A stretch of 64,000 bases of DNA. Source: Myxococcales bacterium. Its GTDB lineage: Bacteria > Myxococcota_A > UBA9160 > UBA4427. The position numbers and the translations under genes are program-made. The DNA is taken from assembly GCA_014240165.1 (NCBI GenBank), contig JAAZXM010000004.1, positions 1 through 64,000 on the forward strand, in the 5' to 3' direction. This document shows positions 57,781 through 64,000 of the stretch, one piece after another; the first letter of the stretch is position 1, and every line of letters starts with the position of its first letter. The notes under the pieces are model-generated. The model made no database searches. It was not told the DNA's origin and saw nothing but the letters and a program-made list of their open reading frames with translations.

Positions 57781-58599
57781 CTAGCGCCCGCGAAATTGGG
57801 GCGGTCGTTTCTCCATGAAGGCCTTGACGCCCTCGAGAGTGTCCTGGCTTCCGAAGTTCACGGTCTGTGCCCAGGCTTCGGCGTCGAGGGCTTCCGAGAA
57901 ACTCAGCGAGGAGGAATTCAGGAGCATTCGCTTCGTCATCTGCAGGGCCAGGGGCGGGCCCCCAGCGAGGCGGTCGGCCCAATCCTTCACGAAGGGATCC
58001 AGTTCGTCCTCGCTCAATACCCGATTCACGAGACCCAACTCTGCAGCTTCCCGGGCCGAAAGTATATCGCCGAGAAGGGCGAGTTCCTTCGCCTTGTGCA
58101 TACCCACGAGGCGCGGCAGCAGCCACGTGCCGCCGAAATCCACCGACAGGGCGCGGCGGGCGAAGATCTCCGAGAAACGCGCGTTCTCTTCGGCGACGAT
58201 CAGGTCGCAGCCGAGCGCGAGATTCATGCCCGCGCCCACGGCATGCCCCCGAACCTTGGCCAGGGTGGGTTTGGGCAAGGTGTGGAGCGCAAGGGCTGCG
58301 GCGTTGACGTCGTGCATGGAGTTCAGTGGATGTGCCGCGACCTTATCTCCCTCACCGAGGTCGGCGCCTGCACAGAATTCCCCGCCTGCTCCGGTGATCA
58401 CCAGAACCCGATCGCTTTCGGTCTCGCGAATTTCCTGAAAGATCTGCCGCAGGGGTTCCCACATAGAACCCGTGATGGCGTTCTTTACACCGGGTCGGTT
58501 GAGGGTGAGGGTGACAACGCCGTTTTCGGCGCGGGTGACCTGCAGCGCTTCGCCCGGGGTGGACTGGTTTGAGGTCGCTTCGGCATTGGCCTGTGTCAT
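57781..58599 (-). CDS. Enoyl-CoA hydratase family protein
   Basis: AENGVVTLTLNRPGVKNAITGSMWEPLRQIFQ...GAGGEFCAGADLGEG...HAVGAGMNLALGCDLIVAEENARFSEIFARRALSVDFGGTWLLPRLVG. Confidence 0.94.
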   Translation of the reverse strand: MTQANAEATSNQSTPGEALQVTRAENGVVTLTLNRPGVKNAITGSMWEPLRQIFQEIRETESDRVLVITGAGGEFCAGADLGEGDKVAAHPLNSMHDVNAAALALHTLPKPTLAKVRGHAVGAGMNLALGCDLIVAEENARFSEIFARRALSVDFGGTWLLPRLVGMHKAKELALLGDILSAREAAELGLVNRVLSEDELDPFVKDWADRLAGGPPLALQMTKRMLLNSSSLSFSEALDAEAWAQTVNFGSQDTLEGVKAFMEKRPPQFRGR

Positions 58600-58716
58600 G
58601 GGGTCTTTCCTCTGGTAATATCTATAGCATCTGGTTACCATACGCATTACCCAGTCGCAACGCGGCCCCAACGCCGCTTTCGGACCCCACCGAAGTTCAA
58701 ATCGAAGGTAAAAAAG

Positions 58717-60384
58717 ATGCTTCCCTCCCTACTTGCCCCGCCCTTGTCATCGAGCCTCAACCGACGCACGCCCGAGTTCGCCGAGAATCGAGCGTCCATG
58801 CTCGAAAAGCTGGATGTCATCGACGAACTTCTCGAAGAAGCCGAAGCCGGTGGTGGCCCCGCCCACCACGAACGCCTCGCCAAGCGCGGCAAGTTGCCGG
58901 TTCGCGAGCGCATCGCCCTGGCATTGGATCCCGATAGTCCCTTCCTCGAGATCAGTTCCCTGGCCGGGTACAACTCGGACTATGCGGTGGGGGGCGGCGC
59001 GATGCTGGGCATCGGGGTCATTGCCGGGGTGGAGTGCGTAATCTTCGCCAACGACCCCACGGTGCTCGGCGGGGCGATGACGCCCTACATGGCCAAGAAG
59101 TGGATGCGCGCTCTCGAGATCGCCCGGGATAACGGGATCCCCTATGTGAGTTTTGTCGAATCCGCAGGGGCCGACCTCAGGCGGGGTGGCGGCATTGGCG
59201 GCGACGGTGATGGAAAGAAAAAGAAGATTCGCCCCGCCAAGACAGATCATTTCGCGGAGACGGGTCGTTTCTTTTACGAGATGATCGAGCTCTCCAAACT
59301 CGAAATTCCCACGGTTTGCGTGGTATTTGGCTCTTCGACCGCGGGGGGTGCCTACCAGCCCGGCATGTCGGACTACAACATCGTGATCAAGAAGCAGTCG
59401 AAGATCTTTCTGGCAGGGCCTCCCCTGGTGAAGATGGCGACGGGAGAGGAATCGGACGACGAGACATTGGGCGGCGCCCAGATGCATGCAGAGATCTCGG
59501 GCCTGGGCGAGTACCTGGCGGAGGATGAACCCGATGCCCTGCGCCTTTGCCGCGAAGTCGTTTCCCACCTCAATATCCAGAAGGCGGGCCCGCCGCCTGC
59601 ATTGAAGGCCGATGAGCCCGTGCTCGATCCCGAAGAGTTGCTGGGCATTGTGAGCCCGGATCTTCGTCGCCCGGTGGATATCCGCGACGTGATCGGCCGG
59701 ATCGTGGATGGCTCGCGTTTCGAGGAATTCAAGTCGCGCTACGGCACGACCCTGATCTGTGGCTGGTCTTCCATTCAAGGCTACCCGGTCGGAATTTTGG
59801 GCAACAACGGCGTACTGAACCCCGAAGCGGCCGAGAAGGCCGCTCATTTTATTCAGCTCTGCAACCAGATCGACGTGCCGCTTCTTTTCCTGCAGAACGT
59901 GACGGGCTTCGTGGTGGGGCGCGATGTCGAGCATGCGGGGATCATCAAGAAGGGCTCCCAGATGATCAACGCGGTGACGAATTCCACCGTTCCCCACCTT
60001 ACGGTGATCATTGGCAACTCGTATGGGGCTGCGACTTATGCCATGTCGGGCAGGGCCTATAACAACCGGTTCACCTTCATCTGGCCCAGCGCGAAGATCG
60101 CCGTCATGGGCGGAAAGCAGATCGCAGGGGTGATGTCCATGGTGCGCCGGGGTCAGGCCCTGCGGAAGGGTGAGGAATTCGACGAAGAGGCGGATGCCCA
60201 GATTCGCCAGGGAGTCGAAGCGGCCCAGGACGCGGGCTCGGTCGCCCTCGAAGCGAGCGGAGCGATCAGCGATGACGGAATCATCGATCCCCGGGATACC
60301 CGAACCGTCCTGGGGATCTGCCTCTCGGTGGTTCGCAAAAAGCCCATCGAGGGCGCAGACGGATACGGGGTATTTAGACTGTGA
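58717..60384 (+). CDS. Acyl-CoA carboxylase carboxyltransferase (beta) subunit
   Basis: RGKLPVRERIALALDPDSPFLEISSLAGYNS...YNIVIKKQSKIFLAGPPLVKMATGEESDDETLGGAQMHAEISGLGEYLAEDEPDALRL. Confidence 0.95.
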   Translation: MLPSLLAPPLSSSLNRRTPEFAENRASMLEKLDVIDELLEEAEAGGGPAHHERLAKRGKLPVRERIALALDPDSPFLEISSLAGYNSDYAVGGGAMLGIGVIAGVECVIFANDPTVLGGAMTPYMAKKWMRALEIARDNGIPYVSFVESAGADLRRGGGIGGDGDGKKKKIRPAKTDHFAETGRFFYEMIELSKLEIPTVCVVFGSSTAGGAYQPGMSDYNIVIKKQSKIFLAGPPLVKMATGEESDDETLGGAQMHAEISGLGEYLAEDEPDALRLCREVVSHLNIQKAGPPPALKADEPVLDPEELLGIVSPDLRRPVDIRDVIGRIVDGSRFEEFKSRYGTTLICGWSSIQGYPVGILGNNGVLNPEAAEKAAHFIQLCNQIDVPLLFLQNVTGFVVGRDVEHAGIIKKGSQMINAVTNSTVPHLTVIIGNSYGAATYAMSGRAYNNRFTFIWPSAKIAVMGGKQIAGVMSMVRRGQALRKGEEFDEEADAQIRQGVEAAQDAGSVALEASGAISDDGIIDPRDTRTVLGICLSVVRKKPIEGADGYGVFRL

Positions 60385-62309
60385 GCTTCTCTACTCTCCT
60401 GATAGCCAACCGAGGCGAAATTGCGCGGCGCGTGATTCGCGGCGCCCGGGCCATGGGAATTCGCACCGTCGCGGTCTACGTGGATGCGGACGCGGACGCC
60501 CCCTTTGTTGCAGATGCCGACCAGGCTATTCGCTTGCCGGAGTCCTACCTCGACGGCAAGGCGATTCTCGAAGCCGCCCAGGCGACAGGGGCCGAAGCGA
60601 TTCACCCCGGCTACGGCTTTTTGTCAGAGAATGCCGCCTTCGCCGCAGACGTCACCGCGGCGGGGCTTTCCTGGGTGGGCCCTTCCCCAAAAGTGATCGA
60701 GCAGATGGGCGACAAGTTGGCCGCCAAGGCCCTGGCCGAAAAGGCCGAGGTGCCGACGCTTCCCGGGAGCGAGAATCCCAAAGCGGGCGACGAAGTCGGT
60801 TATCCGCTCCTCGTCAAGGCGGCTGCCGGGGGCGGGGGCAAGGGCATGCGGATCGTCGAAGCTCCGGGCGATCTCGAGGAAGCCGTTGCTGCTGCCCGGC
60901 GCGAAGCGGCCAGCGGTTTCGGAGACGACCGGGTCTTTCTCGAGCGCTACGTCGCCCGGGCTCGGCATATCGAAATCCAGATCCTCGGGGATGCCCACGG
61001 TTCAGTGGTTCACCTGGGTGAGCGCGAATGCTCGATCCAGCGCCGTCATCAGAAGATTCTCGAGGAATCTCCGTCTCCCCGGGTCGACCCCGCCCTGCGC
61101 GAAACCATGGGCGAGGCCGCTCTTCGCCTGGCCCAGGTGCTCGGTTATGAGTCTGCGGGCACGGTGGAATTCCTGCTCGATGATGAAACCGGCGAGTATT
61201 TCTTTCTTGAAGTCAACACGCGCCTCCAGGTGGAGCACCCGGTGACCGAGGCGGTGACGGGTATCGATCTTGTGCGCGAGCAGCTTCGCATCGCGGCGGG
61301 AGAGCCACTCGGGTACGACCAGTCCAAGATTCAATTCGAGGGAGCGGCCATCGAGGCCCGTCTCTATGCGGAAGATCCGGGAAACGATTTCCTGCCGGCC
61401 ACCGGGACCCTGATCGCCTTCGAGCCCGCGCCTTCGCCCGAGGTGCGTTGGGATTCGGGGGTGGCGAAGGGGTCGGTGATTGGTGTGGATTTCGACCCCA
61501 TGCTCGCGAAGGTGATCGCTCACGGGCCCACCCGGGAAGAGGCGGCGGGGCGCCTGGCGCTCGCCCTGGAGCGAACTCATCTGGGTGGTGTCATCACGAA
61601 CCGGGATTTCCTGGCGGCGACGCTGCGAAACGCGGAATTCCTCGGCGGTGATACCACGACGGATTTCATCGAGCGGGTGGCGCCGCCGCGGATCCTCGAA
61701 GTCTCCGATGCCGAGGCCGAGCATCTGGCTCAACTGGCGGCTCTCTGGATTCGCGGCGTGAATCATCGATCTGCACGGGTGCTGGGCCAGACGCCTGCGG
61801 GCTGGCGGAATTCCAGGATGCCCGACCAGGAGATCGTTTTTGCTTGGCGCGATGGCGAGTTGAGAGTGTCGTACCGGACCCTTCGCGATGGGCGCATCCT
61901 TTTCTCCGATGGACGGCATGCCCGGATTCATTCCTGGGACGAAGAAGGCCTGGACGCGGAGATCGATGGCCGCCGTCACCACGCCCGGATTTCTCGGGCA
62001 GAGGCCCGACTGGTGGTGCAGGGCACTCGGGGCGATGTCGAGTTCGAAATTCGCCCGCGCTTCAAATTGCCCGGGGCCGAAGAGACCGCCGGGGGGTTCG
62101 TTGCCAAGATGCCGGGCAAGGTGATCGATCTGCGCGTGGAAGCCGGACAGCGAGTTTCTGCGGGGGAGACCCTGGTGGTTCTCGAGGCCATGAAGATGGA
62201 GCACCCCATGAGCGCCAGCGAGGACGGGGTCGTGACCGAAGTGCGAGTGGAAGTTGGAGAGCAGGTGGAGAGCGGAACCCTCCTGCTGGTCTTCGAGCCC
62301 GACGAATAG
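60381..62309 (+). CDS. Acyl-CoA carboxylase biotin carboxylase/BCCP (alpha) subunit
   Basis: TLLIANRGEIARRVIRGARAMGIRTVAVY...HLGERECSIQRRHQKILEESPSP...LVVLEAMKMEHPMSASEDGVV (biotin attachment AMKM). GTG start overlapping beta stop. Confidence 0.96.
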   Translation: MSFSTLLIANRGEIARRVIRGARAMGIRTVAVYVDADADAPFVADADQAIRLPESYLDGKAILEAAQATGAEAIHPGYGFLSENAAFAADVTAAGLSWVGPSPKVIEQMGDKLAAKALAEKAEVPTLPGSENPKAGDEVGYPLLVKAAAGGGGKGMRIVEAPGDLEEAVAAARREAASGFGDDRVFLERYVARARHIEIQILGDAHGSVVHLGERECSIQRRHQKILEESPSPRVDPALRETMGEAALRLAQVLGYESAGTVEFLLDDETGEYFFLEVNTRLQVEHPVTEAVTGIDLVREQLRIAAGEPLGYDQSKIQFEGAAIEARLYAEDPGNDFLPATGTLIAFEPAPSPEVRWDSGVAKGSVIGVDFDPMLAKVIAHGPTREEAAGRLALALERTHLGGVITNRDFLAATLRNAEFLGGDTTTDFIERVAPPRILEVSDAEAEHLAQLAALWIRGVNHRSARVLGQTPAGWRNSRMPDQEIVFAWRDGELRVSYRTLRDGRILFSDGRHARIHSWDEEGLDAEIDGRRHHARISRAEARLVVQGTRGDVEFEIRPRFKLPGAEETAGGFVAKMPGKVIDLRVEAGQRVSAGETLVVLEAMKMEHPMSASEDGVVTEVRVEVGEQVESGTLLLVFEPDE

Positions 62310-62389
62310 GCCGGCGGCCACGCGGCTGCCGAAGAGTGACGACGGCAGGACCAGAAAAAACGATCTGATAAAGAGATTGGAGAGAGAAG

Positions 62390-64000
62390 ATGACGGAACC
62401 GGTTCGAGTCGCGAATTGTTCGGGATTTTTCGGAGATCGCCTATCAGCGGCACGCGAGATGGTCGAAGGGGGCGAGATCGATTTTCTCACCGGGGATTGG
62501 CTGGCCGAACTCACCATGCTGATTCTCTCGCGCACCCAGGCCAAGCGTCCTGGGGGCGGATACGCGCGGACCTTCGTCATGCAGATGGAGCAGGTCATGG
62601 GTACCTGCCTCGATAAGGGCATCAAGGTGGTGACCAATGCGGGCGGCCTCGACCCCGATGGCTGCGCGGATGCCGTGGCCGAAGTTGCGAATAAGCTGGG
62701 CCTGAGCCCGACGGTTGCCTATGTGGCGGGTGATAATCTGATGCCCCAGATGGAGGATCTGCTTGCGGCGGATCAGCTCCGCCATTTCGAGACGGGAGAT
62801 CCCATCAAGGAGGCCTCCTTTCTCACCGCCAACGCCTATCTCGGCTGCTGGGGAATCGTAGAGGCCCTGAATATGGGGGCCGATATCGTAATCACGGGCC
62901 GAACCACCGACGCCGCGGTGGTCTGCGGCCCGGCCGCCTGGCATCACCAATGGAAGCGCGACGATTGGAACCAGCTGGCAGGGGCGGTAGCCGCGGGGCA
63001 TGTCATCGAGTGCGGCACCCAGGCTACCGGGGGGAATTACTCGTTCTTCACCGAGGTTCCGGGCATGGTCCGGACGGGCTTTCCCTGGGCGGATATCGCC
63101 GCCGATGGCTCGTCGGTAATTGGCAAGCATGAGGGCACGGGGGGCGAGGTCTCCATCGGAACCGTGACGTCCCAGCTGCTCTATGAAATCGGCGGTCCCG
63201 AATATCTAGGTCCCGATGTGACGACTCGTTTCGACACCATCGAAGTCGAAGAACTCGAAACCGACCGGGTCCGGATGCACGGCATCAAGGGCGAGCCGCC
63301 GCCGTCGACTCTCAAGGTCTGCATCAACCGCGCAGGGGGGTTCCGCAACGATGTGAGCATCTGCCTTACGGGCCTGGACATCGAGGCCAAGGCGGCACTC
63401 ATCGAGGAGGCGTTCTGGGCATCATCGCCCTATGGGCCCGAAGATTACGCCCAGGCGACCATCCGGCTCATGAGGAACGATCACGAGGATCCCGAAACCA
63501 ACGAGCAGGGCGTCGCGATTCTGAAGATCAGCGTCAAGGATCCCGACCCCGAGAAGGTGGGCCGTTCCTTTTCCAACGGAATCGGCGACCTGGCCCTGGC
63601 CACCATCCCCGGCTTCTTTGGGGTGGGGGGCGGACCGAGCAACGGTCGGCCCTTCGGGGTCTACGAACCCGCTTGCATTCCCTCGAAGACAGTGCCCCAG
63701 AACGTCGTGGTTCTGGGCGGCGAGACCCGGCAGGTTTCCTCGGTCATCCCCGATGCCGATGTCTCGGTTGTCGCTACGCCGGGTCCGGACGCCAGCGTGC
63801 CCACCGGGGCTACGCGACGTGCACCCCTGGGCCTGGTCTTTGGCTCGCGGTCGGGGGATAAGGGGGGCAACGCCAACTTGGGAGTCTTCGCGCGGAGCGA
63901 TGAAGCCTGGGCCTGGTTGGATGGCTTCCTCTCCACGGAGAAGTTCAAGGAATTGCTTCCCGAGACCGCGTCGATGCAGGTGGATCGTCATCCGCTACCC
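62390..64000 (+). CDS. Acyclic terpene utilization AtuA family protein (DUF1446), truncated by window edge
   Basis: Not in ORF track (open). Translation from ATG 62390: MTEPVRVANCSGFFGDRLSAAREMVEGGEIDFLTGDWLAELTMLILSRTQAKRPGGGYARTFVMQMEQVMGTCLDKGIKVVTNAGGLDPDGCADAV...FGSRSGDKGGNANLGVFARSDEAWAWL; no stop before 64000. Confidence 0.92.
   Translation, partial: MTEPVRVANCSGFFGDRLSAAREMVEGGEIDFLTGDWLAELTMLILSRTQAKRPGGGYARTFVMQMEQVMGTCLDKGIKVVTNAGGLDPDGCADAVAEVANKLGLSPTVAYVAGDNLMPQMEDLLAADQLRHFETGDPIKEASFLTANAYLGCWGIVEALNMGADIVITGRTTDAAVVCGPAAWHHQWKRDDWNQLAGAVAAGHVIECGTQATGGNYSFFTEVPGMVRTGFPWADIAADGSSVIGKHEGTGGEVSIGTVTSQLLYEIGGPEYLGPDVTTRFDTIEVEELETDRVRMHGIKGEPPPSTLKVCINRAGGFRNDVSICLTGLDIEAKAALIEEAFWASSPYGPEDYAQATIRLMRNDHEDPETNEQGVAILKISVKDPDPEKVGRSFSNGIGDLALATIPGFFGVGGGPSNGRPFGVYEPACIPSKTVPQNVVVLGGETRQVSSVIPDADVSVVATPGPDASVPTGATRRAPLGLVFGSRSGDKGGNANLGVFARSDEAWAWLDGFLSTEKFKELLPETASMQVDRHPLP

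Noticed and set aside
58747-59997. 416-aa minus-strand ORF
   Set aside because: Antisense to the acyl-CoA carboxylase beta subunit; shadow ORF.
61002-62453. 483-aa minus-strand ORF
   Set aside because: Antisense to the biotin carboxylase subunit; shadow ORF.

Overview
High-GC bacterial chromosomal window, about 50 protein-coding genes, with no convincing rRNA, tRNA, CRISPR array or transposon. Main blocks: (1) an open-ended secreted collagen-like gene at the left edge (minus strand); (2) a surface-glycan cluster at 1.4-7 kb (O-antigen ligase-like protein, two GT4 glycosyltransferases, sulfotransferase, UDP-sugar epimerase) running into a DUF4956 / CotH-beta-helix / VTC-domain trio at 6.9-11 kb; (3) mixed metabolism at 11-34 kb (HAPMO-type Baeyer-Villiger monooxygenase, xth, YeiH, CoA transferase, GST, DUF3604, GT92-like, MFS, metallophosphoesterase, hybrid histidine kinase, sulfatase, acyl-CoA dehydrogenases, enoyl-CoA hydratase); (4) 33.6-49 kb: a GrdB-family gene interrupted by an in-frame TGA, htpX behind an octamer repeat, MAPEG, TauE/SafE, DUF255 and M36 peptidase genes, and a porin / exported protein / hybrid kinase set; (5) 49-64 kb: an acyl-CoA catabolic cluster (three acyl-CoA dehydrogenases, F420-type LLM oxidoreductase, TIGR03084-like protein, nitronate monooxygenase-like protein, two enoyl-CoA hydratases, biotin-dependent acyl-CoA carboxylase, AtuA/DUF1446 open at the right edge). 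The most notable observation is a probable selenoprotein at 33576-34607 (minus). The ORF track splits it at an in-frame TGA, but the reading frame continues as ...LLVPV-U-PVCHQSVGLIARQLEEAGIPT..., and a perfect 7-bp stem with a GGUCG loop lies 10 nt downstream of the TGA, as expected of a bacterial SECIS. All family names come from recognising the supplied translations; no searches were run.
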